Of a stretch of DNA of 64,000 nucleotides, positions 1-12,009 are shown piece by piece. The position numbers and the translations under genes are program-made. Location: contig CP136063.1 of assembly GCA_032622095.1 (NCBI GenBank), positions 147,865,379 through 147,929,378 of the forward strand, written 5' to 3'. The stretch is from Siphonodentalium dalli. Lineage: Eukaryota; Mollusca; Scaphopoda; Gadilida; Siphonodentaliidae. The notes under the pieces are model-generated. The model was not told the origin of the DNA. It worked only from the letters and a program-made list of their open reading frames with translations, and did no database searches. Each line of letters opens with the position of its first letter. The first letter of the stretch is position 1.

Positions 1-57
1 CACGGTATGGTAACTGTGGACGCGTTTACGAAATGACGTCATGGTGTGGTTACCCCG

Positions 58-293
58 GCGGATATTAAAACGGCGTTAGTATTTCAAAATTATTATCTTC
101 AAAAAAGCTGGGTTTTTTTTAAAAACAAAACAAGATTTACTTGAGATGAGTTCAATCTAAAAATAAAATTAAAAATTATTTATTTTTAAAGCAATGGTTT
201 TTATTAATTCCAAATGTTTAAAACATCAAAATATCAGCTTTCGTGCACAAAGGGGCACACATGTCCTACGCCACTGCATAAAAGCTCCCAACG
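58..293 (+). repeat. Dispersed repeat also at 22206-22441
   Basis: About 235 bp closely match 22206-22441, including GTTTAAAACATCAAAATAT and GGGGCACACATGTCCTACGC. No coding content was seen. The left edge may lie outside the window. Confidence 0.85.
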
Positions 294-390
294 GACTCTA
301 CATGTTTCAGCTAGTTTCTCTATAAAGGCATAATAAAGTGGTTTATTTCGATCAAAAGATCGTGGTGAAATCTACAGTTTAAATGCCACT

Positions 391-486
391 TGTCGTGATT
401 GAAGGTTCTAACAGGATAGAGTTGTCGTGATTGAAGGTTCTATCAGGATAGAGTTGTCGCGATTGAATGTTCTATCAGGATAGAGT
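391..486. repeat. 32-bp tandem repeat, three units
   Basis: Three adjoining units of TGTCGTGATTGAAGGTTCTA plus 12 bases (TCAGGATAGAGT), with 1-3 changes among them. Confidence 0.92.
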
Positions 487-493
487 TGTCCTT

Positions 494-2289
494 ATTAACG
501 CTTTTGGTATGCTCCGAAGATTTTCTCACGTTTGTTTTAAAAATAGCCCACAAAACTGCACTGCGGACGTGATAATAAATTCTAAATAAACTTTATATTT
601 ATAAAACTTTTCTCCGCAGGTGTCCTCAATTCATATCTATTATTGTATACTCTGGAATCGCTATAAATCATGATAGGAAGATATATATCATCTTTAAATG
701 TACAAGGCTTGTTTCAGCCTACAAATTAAGTTATTCTGGATGATTTATATCAAAACATACAAAGTGGAATAATTCCAACGAAAATATGTCATTCCACTGT
801 CAAACATGCTTTATTTATTATAATTTCCCATGTGATCTCAGGAAAAAAGTACCACTTATAGTCTTTAATTTCATCTGAGATATATAATGCCTGAATAAAA
901 ATGTTGATAACTGTATGATCCTGCCTGAAACGCCAGCAGGAATATGACAAAGCGAAAATTATATGTAATTTGAGACTACAAACTGGTACGTGCATTTAAA
1001 CCAGTCAAATTTCAAGACAGGAAAGGATTTTTCCCAAATTAAGATGTCATTTTATCACATTTAATTCATTTTATCACATTTGAGTGGATAATTATCACTC
1101 ACAAATTTGGCTATTTATCAGAATATGATTATCTTATGTCTGACATCATCTGTCATCATGTCATGTTCTGTTGGTGACAAAACGTTTGTGTTTCTTATTG
1201 GTCCTAGGTTGTAGGAATAGACGGGAATGAAATTTATGAGCATTTGCGTTTATTTTATTATTTTTAAAACAATTTGCCTGAAAGGGGGAGTAATGTGTAA
1301 ACCAACAAATAACAATCTGCTATTTGCTAATAAGATTCTTTTAGCAAGCTACTTCTTGAATTTATAAAGGTGAGAGAGTGCTATCTGTTTTATTATATGC
1401 TTGCTATACAATGGCTGAAAAATAGCGTTTTGTTATTTCAGCGTAGGTGTTAATTTCAATTTTATATTTGGCCTAATCTCTTTCCTGTTTGTCAACACTG
1501 ACACGTGCGCTCTTTAATTAAGTCAACTTTATTATTTAATTCAGTTAGAATTAATTTAGCTACTTTGAGCATTGATATATAAAGTGCATATAATAAAAGA
1601 ATACTAGCAGCTTTTTGTTTGGAAAGAAATATTTAATTTTCCACCACTCCTGAAAATTCGATATTTCTTCCCAGACACTATTGATATATTTCGATATTCA
1701 AACAAAAACTGTAGGCATTCTCTATTTATTGCCTTTTTTTTTTTTAGATAAATACATGGTCTCGGCTCGTTTTTTTATCTTCTATAATAATTATATATTA
1801 TTACAATCTTGGCTTGGAAATCACTAAACTTGCAATGGGTGGGCGAGACCGCCTGCAGACTCGTCTTTTGCCATTTCCCTGGGTACACATAGTAGAAACA
1901 TGGCAGTCCCTTGGCTAATTAATACTCGGCCTTCAGTTGGCCTTGATGATTTCTGACGTTGTAGCCTCCTTTCAGCTGATCAGTTTTGCGTCCAAACCGA
2001 GTCCAGTAATTCGACCGCTTAGCTGTCGGGATGAGTTTTGTGGAAATTACGGAATGTTAATAGCCGGAATACTTCCGATGCCGGAAGGGGCAGGTTCGAA
2101 AAACGTCAAATACATAATTGAAAAATAGGTGTTTTCAACATATGTTTTTCAACCGTCGATCAGCGTCGATATCGATTTATATACGGCTGCATTTAATTGC
2201 TTTATGGTCAAGGATGTGGCGATATTAACAACTTTGTAAATGTTCATGTTTCACAGTTTGGCACATCAGTAGCACATTTCAGAGTGAAA
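494..2289. other. No gene recognised
   Basis: AT-rich sequence with short chance frames. The GC-richer patch 1840-2110 has a 63-codon frame (1937-2128) of no recognisable family. No repeats or splice-linked exons were seen. Confidence 0.5.
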
Positions 2290-2890
2290 ATAGGTTGAGA
2301 TTGTTCTGGTAGTTTTATTTTCGAACCAGTATTTAGTGAGTAATATCTGAAATTCTCTGTTTTGGTCTCAATTCAAATATTTCAATAATTTTGATCAAAC
2401 TGTTGAACATTTTGAACTTTTATCGCCATCAGTTGGGACATTTGCAATCATAGGGGTTTATGGTTATGCTCATAAGTTGAAATTTTCCAAAAGTTGGAAA
2501 GCACGAGTTAACAGTTGTAAATTTCCCAACTGAGGGGCTACAAATAAGATTTAGTTAGTTCTGTCTATAATTGACGCTGGTCAAAAGTTTAGTTGAAAGT
2601 TCTATGCTAGCCCTGCAACCTTTACGACTGGTCTCTATATAGTTGTATCTTTTTCCAGAGTAAGTAAGATGCATAGAACAGTATACATTACTGTTACATG
2701 TATATTTAAACAAGTAAGCTAATTAACATTTTGGTACAGGCATTTGATATTACACGAAGAGCTTGGTTGAATTAAAGACACGAACGTCTATAAAATAACA
2801 TTAATACTTAGTAATCAACATATTATTAATAATACTTCAATAACGAGATATCGCTGCTGTGTCGGGGAGGGGGGGGGGTCGGAAAAAATT

Positions 2891-3740
2891 ACAGGATACA
2901 AGGACCGGGTGGGTTGGTGTCCCCGAGCCCGGAATGCAGATTTTTTCTGATGTCATGCAATTTTTATCCAAAATCATTTCTAAGACAAATTACAGCTTCA
3001 AAATGAATTGAAACAATCATATTCATATAGTAGTGCATGCTATAGCCTTAAACAAGTGATGAGGGGCTCTATATTTTAATTTTTTGTCCAGTTTTAACAG
3101 TTGAAACCATGGGGTGTATGGGAAGCCAAATTGACATTTAATAAATAATTGAGCTTAAGCGCAATAAGGAATCCCGTATTGCGCTTAAGCGCAATAAGGG
3201 AATCTCTAATTGCGCTTAGGCGCAATAAGGAAATTCCTTATTGCGCTTAAGCGCAATAAGGAATCTCTTATTGCGCAAGGAATCTCTTATTGCGCTTAAG
3301 CGCAATACAATAAGAGATTCCTTATTGCGCTTAAGCGCAATAAGAGCTAATTGCGCTTAAGCGCAATAAGGAATCCCTTAATAAGGGAAGATCTAATTGC
3401 GCTTAAGCGCAATAAGAATATTCCTTATTGCGCGATTCCTTATTGCGCTTAAGCGCAATAAGGATTGCGCTTAAGCACAATAAGGGAAGATCTAATTGCG
3501 CTTAAGCGCAATAAGGAAATTCTTAAGCTCAATTATTTATTAAATGTCAATTTGGCTTCCCATAGAGGTGGGTCCGTTTTTGGTCGAGGAAAAAAATTGC
3601 AATGAAAAAAAATCCATTCTCATCTTTTCTCATAGTTTATCATGGCTTTTTAAACTTATTATACATAGAGGATACCTGCGTGTTTTGAGTGAATACCGGA
3701 AGTATCTCACTGTGACCACGAATGAGGTAATCCCGGTATT
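2891..3740. repeat. 850-bp tandem duplication, unit 1
   Basis: Starts ACAGGATACAAGGACCGGGT and ends TAATCCCGGTATT. It is nearly identical to 3741-4590; I count only a handful of differences (for example ATCT versus GATCT near 3202/4052). It includes the foldback element 3117-3564. Confidence 0.95.
3117..3564. mobile_element. Foldback element made of GCGCTTAAGCGC palindromes, copy 1
   Basis: 448 bp with ~42-bp inverted ends (TATGGGAAGCCAAATTGACA at the left). The inside is almost wholly made of ten palindromes of the form TTATTGCGCTTAAGCGCAA. Eight have a perfect GCGCTTAAGCGC core and two differ by one base (CTTAGGCGC, CTTAAGCAC). There is no coding frame of note. Confidence 0.85.
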
Positions 3741-4590
3741 ACAGGATACAAGGACCGGGTGGGTTGGTGTCCCCGAGCCCGGAATGCAGATTTTTTCTGA
3801 TGTCATGCAATTTTTATCCAAAATCATTTCTAAGACAAATTACAGCTTCAAAATGAATTGAAACAATCATATTCATATAGTAGTGCATACTATAGCCTTA
3901 AACAAGTGATGAGGGGCTCTATATTTTAATTTTTTGTCCAGTTTTAACAGTTGAAACCATGGGGTGTATGGGAAGCCAAATTGACATTTAATAAATAATT
4001 GAGCTTAAGCGCAATAAGGAATCCCGTATTGCGCTTAAGCGCAATAAGGGAAGATCTAATTGCGCTTAGGCGCAATAAGGAAATTCCTTATTGCGCTTAA
4101 GCGCAATAAGGAATCTCTTATTGTGCAAGGAATCTCTTATTGCGCTTAAGCGCAATACAATAAGAGATTCCTTATTGCGCTTAAGCGCAATAAGAGCTAA
4201 TTGCGCTTAAGCGCAATAAGGAATCCCTTAATAAGGGAAGATCTAATTGCGCTTAAGCGCAATAAGAATATTCCTTATTGCGCGATTCCTTATTGCGCTT
4301 AAGCGCAATAAGGATTGCGCTTAAGCACAATAAGGGAAGATCTAATTGCGCTTAAGCGCAATAAGGAAATTCTTAAGCTCAATTATTTATTAAATGTCAA
4401 TTTGGCTTCCCATAGAGGTGGGTCCGTTTTTGGTCGAGGAAAAAAATTGCAATGAAAAAAAATCCATTCTCATCTTTTCTCATAGTTTATCATGGCTTTT
4501 TTAACTTATTATACATAGAGGATACCTGCGTGTTTTGAGTGAATACCGGAAGTATCTCACTGTGACCACGAATGAGGTAATCCCGGTATT
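3741..4590. repeat. 850-bp tandem duplication, unit 2
   Basis: Directly abuts unit 1. The near identity implies a recent duplication or an assembly collapse or expansion. It ends in a small hairpin, CGTGTTTTGAGTGAATACCG at 4529 versus its inverse ending 4603. Confidence 0.95.
3967..4414. mobile_element. Foldback element made of GCGCTTAAGCGC palindromes, copy 2
   Basis: Same structure as copy 1, carried along in the tandem duplication. One CTTATTGCGCAAGG spacer reads CTTATTGTGCAAGG here. Confidence 0.85.
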
Positions 4591-4730
4591 CACTCAAAAC
4601 ACGAAGGTTTTCTTTTTATTATATGCACTATTTACTAAAATAGATCGATGAATTAATTCAAAATCGAACTGATTCCGATTAACATCGGCAATACAATTTC
4701 TGCACAACAAACAGACCACGTGGTTCAATA

Positions 4731-7700
4731 AGCGACTTGCCAATCTCGACCGGAAGCGCCGCCATTGTGCTATGACGTATTTGTCCCTCATGTTTTCCCA
4801 GCGTCGTTATCTTGTTTTCGATTCGCGATGCCTGCGTTTCTGTTAGATCTTATTTGTCTCTTGTCCATGTGTGTTGACAATAATTTGGTGGTTATTTTAA
4901 TCTATAGTACAAGGGTTTTTTTTAGAAAGGAATATAATAATAACTAATATATACGGTAGTAAAATGTACGATTGTCGTGCATGTGCTGAATATATTTCTC
5001 TCTATCTCTCTTATAGAATATAGGAATGGTCGACAACTATTAGACCATGTCGTTCATTTCTACTCTGGCTACGTACGTAGAGATTATATATTCCACCCGT
5101 TTAAAATATGGAAACTTTGTTATGTTCTGGTGGGAAACTTCATAGCATTCAACACACACAGCAGGGAATATATGTCTTTGTTAGTATACATGTTCCATGA
5201 TGATCTATTTCACAGTAGGGACCATGGTATCAATTTCAGATTACATGATTTGTTTGCCACGTTTGTGAGTCGATATCGCAATAAACATTGCATTGATTAG
5301 CCGGAAGAAATTCCACGACTGCAAGGGGTGCAAATCAGACTTGGCTCAACAATTTGACATAGTTCATGCATGCAATCTCGAGCTGGGACATATAGTCACT
5401 GTAGAATACCGGTACATTATTATTACCGAGGAACAGGTATTACCTGATAAATATATTATAGCTGCAAGGTTTTTGTCAATGTTATAAACTTCCCGGTCAG
5501 AACGTGAACGTGATTTGAACTGGTGAATTATGATCTCTATACGGAAGTAGTCACAGTAGAGATTCATGCATGCAATGATCTAGCCATATATATATAACCT
5601 CCCTGACAAGAGGGGCGGGGGCGGGGTCTGCAGATTGTTTTTCTCCAGACACAAGACGGGTGGGTGGGTGTGTCAGTGTCGGAAAAGGTGAGTGATGCAA
5701 TTTTGTTTTTACGCTGAAATTTACTCATGCTGTCCTTTATTAACCGTATATGGAATATATACATGAATATATACATATCATTTAAAGCATATTTAACTGC
5801 ATGTCGGGGGGTCTATACATGGTCTTAGGATCTAATAGCGGTACAAATATAAGCATTCTGGCAAATATAACTCGAAATTGCCAATAGAATTCACATCAGA
5901 TTCATTCCTTGTTTGTGAAGTAATATTGTGTGTATTGTGGTGTGGTGACTGATTGGAGGTCCAGGGCCAGTCAGTATGCAGCTATAAGCTATGGTTTGGT
6001 GTCTGGAAGGACGAGTTGGCACTACATGGATTAAACCCCATGTTTACATTTTGCATTATAATTATAATTACTCCGTCCGTATATAGTATATACATCTGTC
6101 ACTCACAATGGGCTAACAATTTTACGGGGCTAAAACCATATTATGGCTGAAGGGTCACTCTCACCAAAAAAGCTGCTGAAAGGTACACATGGTTTGTAAA
6201 TGTGCTGAAATGTACACAATGGTACACAGGGTTTCTGGTCGGCACTAACACCGTTCATTAAACTGTGTTTCTGAAAGTCTGGCAGCCATCATCTATACAG
6301 TCAATTGTTTTCAATTTATTTCAATGATCATTGGAACGTAAACAATTATTCTCTAACAGAACTCATGATGGTCATGAAAACTAAACGTCATTTAGAACGA
6401 GATTTAAAAAACATGTGTACCGAGGACTAATAAAGGACCCACATGGAGTTAAATGTGTTCTAAATAATATAGATATGAGTCTATATAAGAATAATAAAGG
6501 ACATTTTCAAAACCTGTGTACACTAATTCAGCACATTTTTGTGAGAGTTAACCTATTCAGCCATATTATGCCCATAAGGTTCCATGACAATGATAACATA
6601 GTCATATCATACCTTTATTATTAATTAAAAAAACAAATTATATCACAAGTTAAAAATATGTAAGAACAATTTAGTTGGGTAAGCTCTATATCTATTCATT
6701 AGAGGTATTAATTTGACTCCTTCATTCGCCGCCACATATAACTTACTCAATAAAACCTTCACTTATTCTGACTCATGTTTGAATTTTCGATCTGCCCGAT
6801 AATTTCCCCATGAATGCTGTACGATATTGAGTTTTAATGAGGTAAAATTTCCATCTAACCCCGAAACAGGTTTGTCACATTGTCATGCAGCATCACCGTC
6901 CATACCATACTTGACCTAACTGTAATCTTACTATTATAAGTGTGGTACAAAATATAATAATTTTTTTGTGTGTTTTCGTCGAGTCCAATGACTGACAACA
7001 ACATGCATTATACATAGACACGATAATGTCAATTTCATATTTACTTTAGTCGCGTATAACGGTTAGCCCAGCGTTCTTAACAGTGGCATGCAGTGCACTA
7101 ACGAAATAACACAAACAAATAGGCAAATGCACTCTCTCAAGTGATATAGCAAGCACAAACTTGACAACTTTGTGTCATGTTTGGCAGAATGCTTGGATGC
7201 ATTTATACCGCTATATATTGGAACCTCAGACCATATATATATACCCCCACACATGACGATTTTCTATGTGCAATATCTCCAACAACAACAAATCGTGGGG
7301 TGAAGGAGAAGATCACTCGATCTTTTCGACCATCCCGGGCGCTTGGCGCCCATCTACTCACTTCTCTCTACCCCGGCCCACGTGGAGTTAAATTTGTTCT
7401 AAATTGTATAGATATGAGTCTATATAAGATTAATAAAGGACAATGTGACTCACATTATGTGAGTAAATTTCAGTGTAGGACAAAAAATTCATTACTCATT
7501 TTTCCGGCCCCGACACACCCATGCATATTCATCCACCCCCATCTTGTGTCTGGTAAAATGCATGCCACGAATCGCTAATCTGATTATATCCGTATATAAA
7601 TCATAATCCACAACTTCAAATAATGGGTACGTGTTCACGTTATTCCGGGTACGATGGCCCCTGTTATCAAGAAACATGTACATTAACAAAGAAATATATT

Positions 7701-8168
7701 CCCTGCTTCGTTTGTTGAATGCTAAAATATATATGAAGTTCCCCGTCAGAACATAACAAAGTTCCCAACGCTACATGCGTAGCCAGAGTAGAAATTAACG
7801 ACATGGGCTAATAGTTGTCGACTATTCCTATATGCTATACGAAAGAGTGATCGAGAGAAATATATTCAGCACATGCACGACATTCGTACATTTTGCTACC
7901 GTATGTAGGCTTGAAATACAAAGGCATCTCAACATAATAATTAGTTATTATGATATTCCTGTCTAAAAAAAAACCCGTGTACTATAGATTAAAATAACCA
8001 CAAAATTATTGTCAACCCACAGGGACCATTGTTATCGCAGAGACAAATAAGATCTAACAGAAACGCAGGCATCGCGAATCAAAAACAAGATAACGACGCT
8101 GGAAAAACATGAGGGACAAAACGTCATATCAAAATGGCGGCACTTCCGGTCGAGATTGGCAAGTCGCT
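4731..8168. mobile_element. 3.4-kb element with long inverted arms and TA target duplication
   Basis: The ends AGCGACTTGCCAATCTCGAC are flanked by TA on both sides (4729-4730, 8169-8170). Collinear inverted arms reach at least 4731-5194 against 7672-8168. Further homologous blocks lie inward (5641-5745 against about 7420-7560). The TA duplication suggests a Tc/mariner-type transposase. None is encoded here. Confidence 0.82.
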
Positions 8169-8556
8169 TATAAAATACTGTCATAACTCAGAATACACAT
8201 GCCTCGAATGTGCGTAATATATCAGATAACTTTATTTCAAATATACCAACTTACTTGCTTGTGTACTATTAGCAATGTGGCCAGCTGTCAAAAAACCGAA
8301 ATATATATTAATGTTATTATATTAATGATATCAGTCAAGATATTGAATAAACGATAAATACAGTGACCACGTGGTCGAAGTACATGGTCGATGTCGATAC
8401 ATGACTACAGTGACTTAAGTCACATAATAACGTGTTGTTCACTGATTGGAGCATTAAAAGGCTCCAGATTCAATCTCAGAGCATCTAATTCAAATTTTTC
8501 CGGGGGAGGCCCCCTGACCATGACCCCCTCCCACGTACTCCCCCCTCAGGCCTTCG

Positions 8557-8577
8557 GGAGATGCCTTCGGCATCTCC
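8557..8577. repeat. 21-bp hairpin GGAGATGCC-TTC-GGCATCTCC
   Basis: A perfect 9-bp stem with a TTC apex, inside a GC-rich island (8500-8590) that stands out in AT-rich DNA. The island looks like the end of a repeat, not a gene. Confidence 0.75.
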
Positions 8578-8679
8578 TGCTGGGAGGGTGTGACTAAACA
8601 CCAAGCCATACAAAGCCAAACCAAGCCATACCAAGCCGTAGGAAATAAGAAGCAAAATTGAAGTTTATTCTATATTATT

Positions 8680-9050
8680 ATGTTTATGTGCTGTTTATAT
8701 GACCAAATAAAACTATTTTAATGATATTTGATGGACGAAAGTCTAATTAAATCGCTTAGAACACAGCGCGACGGACACAAAGCTGCGGCTTGGTGTTTGG
8801 ACATTTTGCGTTATGGCTTGGTTCATATAAAATAAAGCTCCCATCAGCTTATATCTATATTATTATGTATATGTAATGTTTATATTACCAAATAAAACTA
8901 TTTTAATGATATTTGATGGACGAAAGTCTAATTAAATCGCCTAGAACACAGCGCGACGGACACAAAGCTGCGGTTTGGTGTTTGGACATTTTGCGTTGTG
9001 GCTTGGTTCATATAAAAGAAAGCTCCCATCAGCTTATATCTGTTTACACA
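8680..9050 (+). repeat. ~190-bp minisatellite, two units
   Basis: Two units share ATTTGATGGACGAAAGTCTA, GCGCGACGGACACAAAGCTG and AGCTCCCATCAGCTTATATC. The same unit recurs inverted at 11265-11775. Confidence 0.88.
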
Positions 9051-9833
9051 TGTATAGTTTATAGTGATTGTGCTATTTTGCACCTTTTTTTTTTACCTCT
9101 CGAGTCCGATCAGTTAGACTCGGCACAATTACCCACATTCAGGGGGAGTGTTTGTTGTTGCGCTTTACGACTTTTATTTTTATGTATGTGTTTATACATA
9201 TATATTTACATACACCTGATATCTCTTCCGATTTCCCCATAGCGTTACGGTAGACACGCCCCCTTATTCAATGACGTCACTTCCAATGTCGTTCATTGGT
9301 TTATGAACACATTGGTCCCGGAAATGACCGGGGATTGTCGGACATTGCCGACTGCTTGAGTATCTATATAGTACGTCCGAATTTGGCAAGAAATTTATTT
9401 TGGTCTATAATCAGTGTTGTTGCCCGGTGTTACTGAACGTTGATGTTCAAAAATCCCGTTACTTATCATTTTCCTTACCGCTACAAATATTCCCCCAACC
9501 TCACAAATATATCATTATGGTAGAACGGCGGGTTGTCGATTTCTTATACACAGCCGAAACTTAATTGTTAGTTTCAGTTATCATTCTTGAAATCAACACG
9601 TCTACATTAGTTACTAGCTAAACAAGACAGTTTGTCATATGTGTATACTAAACTGTGAAATTGCGTTTTTTTCCGTTCTTCAAGAACGGATTCTCAAAAT
9701 GTTTGGTTTTCCAAAAAACGAGGATTCGCACTTTCTGAACTGAACTCCATGCGTTCATTTAAATAGATGAATAAATAGTGGGAAAGACAGACAATCCTAG
9801 TTCATAATGAATTTAAGTATATAAATATAAATA

Positions 9834-9979
9834 ATAAACGGCGGATTCAACGTGGTCATGGGTTTTGACCGCGATAAAAAAAATCAGCAAACTCCGCATG
9901 AACCCCTTCGGGGTTCATGCAGTTTGCTGATTTTTTCTCGCGGTCAAAATCCCATGACCACATTGAAACCGCCGTTTAT
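9834..9979. mobile_element. 146-bp near-perfect hairpin (MITE or foldback)
   Basis: Arms of ~72 bp (ATAAACGGCGGATTCAACGT at the left) fold to an apex GAACCCC-TTC-GGGGTTC. Arm identity is about 90%. Confidence 0.88.
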
Positions 9980-10079
9980 TTCTTATGTATAGTTTATATT
10001 GGTTACTTTACTTAACCACTTGAGTCAATTGTTGAAATTGAGAAACATTTATGATTGGAATAGAGAAAATCTTAATTAA

Positions 10080-10548
10080 AGGTACTCAACCCGATAAAAC
10101 TCCTCTCAATTACTATTTCAATGGCTTCGGGGGTCAAAAATATTTGATTCGAGTCGAGGAAGTCACCCATCAAAGCTCAGATTTGTTAGATATCGATTTT
10201 AGAAATCTATTATTTTTCATTATCGGGAATACTATCTGGCCCAGAACTCAGTAAAAATTGCGTTAAAATTACCACTTGATTTTAGAGTTATTCATCCTTG
10301 TCTGTTTGAATAGATTTTGAGTACACATCCAGAGCAGATTACGGCAGTTATTAGTACTAATCTCGAGAACATAACAAATTTGAAAAATCGATATCTAATA
10401 ACTCTGAGCTTTGTTTGATGGGTTCCTCGACTCGAATCAAATATTTTTTACCCCCAAAGCCAAAGAAATAGTAATATAGGACCCTCTGATCGGATTGTTG
10501 TTGTTGGAATCTGTTGAGATGGGGACCCTCTTTACGGGTTGAGTACCT
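10080..10548 (+). mobile_element. TTAA-type MITE, family AGGTACTCAATCCG, copy 1
   Basis: 469 bp, ends AGGTACTCAACCCG and its inverse, flanked by TTAA on both sides (10076-10079, 10549-10552). Internal halves are also partly inverted around ~10320: GATTCGAGTCGAGGAA is seen on both strands. Confidence 0.9.
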
Positions 10549-10584
10549 TTAAATTAAACAGACAGAGATTGAATTTGTTTGAAA

Positions 10585-10690
10585 TTGTTGATTGAAATTG
10601 ATGATTGAAATTGTTGAAATTTGAGAACAATTTATGATTGAAATTTGAGAAAAAAAATTGATGATTGAAATTAAGAAAAATTTAAATTGT
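10585..10690. repeat. GATTGAAATT short tandem repeat
   Basis: Irregular repeats of GATTGAAATTGTTGA, immediately after the TTAA MITE at 10080-10548. Confidence 0.8.
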
Positions 10691-10722
10691 TGAACTGCTA
10701 AGCCAGTTCGTTTTAAAGGATT

Positions 10723-10950
10723 TTACCCTCTTTTTTGGCCTGGTTTCTTGGCTATGGCCGCCAATCGGCCGTCTGTCGATGTTTGCGTCGATGCCTTGTC
10801 AACGACGAATGTCAAAAGTCTCCTCAATTGTCTACTGCGTTTTTCATACGTCAAATTGATCCATGTCCCGTGTTTTACAAATAATTTCCTTGCGTCGCCA
10901 GTCAGTCGGTAGTTACCTGCACCATAGAGGGCACTTCTTACATCTTGCAT
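10723..10950 (-). CDS. Unidentified small ORF (75 codons)
   Basis: I do not recognise this. It encodes a basic, charged peptide (ARKLFVKHGTWINLTYEKRS in the middle, C-terminus KKPGQKRG) with local GC content above its surroundings. That is less simple-sequence-like than other frames here. There are no signal peptide, membrane segment or known motif. It lies between the inverted minisatellite arms (8680-11775), so it could be a remnant of a protein of that element, or chance. Confidence 0.25.
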   Translation of the reverse strand: MQDVRSALYGAGNYRLTGDARKLFVKHGTWINLTYEKRSRQLRRLLTFVVDKASTQTSTDGRLAAIAKKPGQKRG

Positions 10951-11264
10951 TTTTTAGTTTTGGTAGTAAAGTCACCATCAACTCACTTTCTTGTCACTCG
11001 AGTATTGTTTTTACAAACGCGGTCTATCAAAAGCATGTTTCTATAATTGAACGCCATGGAACACTTTATATATCTTGATTGCCTCCAATTGTGGAGATTG
11101 ATTGCTATACACACACTTAAAATTGCTGCAATAACAGTAAGAAGATATCTCTAATAAGTAATTAAGATTTAATAGTGAAACCTCTAATCAGCTTAACGCT
11201 TACTGATTAACACTTGTGAATGGATGATTTCTGAATGAACCAAGACACAATGCACTGTATTCTG

Positions 11265-11775
11265 GACGGTTTAATTAGACTTTCGTCCATCAAATATCAT
11301 TAAAATAGTATTATTTGGAGATATAAACAGCACATAAACATAATAATATAGATAAAAGCTGATGGGAGTTTTATATTAGGCCTATTTGAACCAAGCCAGC
11401 TTGGTGTCCGTCGCACTGTGTTCTGGGCGGTTTAATTAGACTTTCGTCCATCAAATATCATTAAAATAGTTTTATTTGGTAATATAAACATCACATATAC
11501 ATAATAATATAGATATAGGCTGATGGTAGTTTTATTTTATATGAACCAAGCCGCAACTCAAAATGTCCAAACACCATGCAAGCCGCAGCTTGGTGTCCGT
11601 CGCGCTGTGTTCTAGGCGATTTAATTAGACTTTCGTCCATCAAATATCATTAAAATAATTTTATTTGGTAATATAAACATTACACAAACATAATATAGAT
11701 ACAAGCTGATGGGAGCTTTATTTTATATGAATCAAGCCACAACGCAAAATGTCCCAAACACCAAGCTGTGTGGAC
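11265..11775 (-). repeat. ~190-bp minisatellite, three inverted units
   Basis: Three units in the opposite orientation to 8680-9050, diverged 5-10% from each other. With the left array they bracket 9050-11265, suggesting terminal arrays of a larger inverted-repeat element. Confidence 0.88.
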
Positions 11776-12009
11776 ACAACTATCCTGTTAAAGTGGGTAT
11801 TTTACCTTTATAACCATAAATATTTGGGTTTTTAAAGGTTTTGTCACTGGTTTTGTTGGCATATTTTTCAGCCATGTGCTTTGTTTGTTTATTTTTTGTG
11901 GGTGTACTTGATCAGCGTTCTCTCAGTTCCGGTGCAGACACAATGAGAGATCCTTACCCTGCCAACAACACATTATTTAGTAGAATTTACAAGATTTTTA
12001 TCAATTTTG

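Noticed and set aside
1840-2110. GC-richer patch as a tRNA or SINE head
   Set aside because: GGTTCGAA occurs at 2092 but no cloverleaf or A box fits around it.
3155-3530. CRISPR-like array of short repeats
   Set aside because: The units are palindromes with irregular spacers that are themselves repeat fragments, inside inverted ends, in a eukaryotic genome with no cas genes.
3544-3861. 105-codon ORF across the tandem duplication junction
   Set aside because: It spans the end of the foldback element and the duplication border. It is a by-product of the repeat, with no motif.
5953-6624. Short ORFs inside the 3.4-kb TA element as a transposase
   Set aside because: None exceeds 70 codons and no DDE/D motif or helix-turn-helix is visible.
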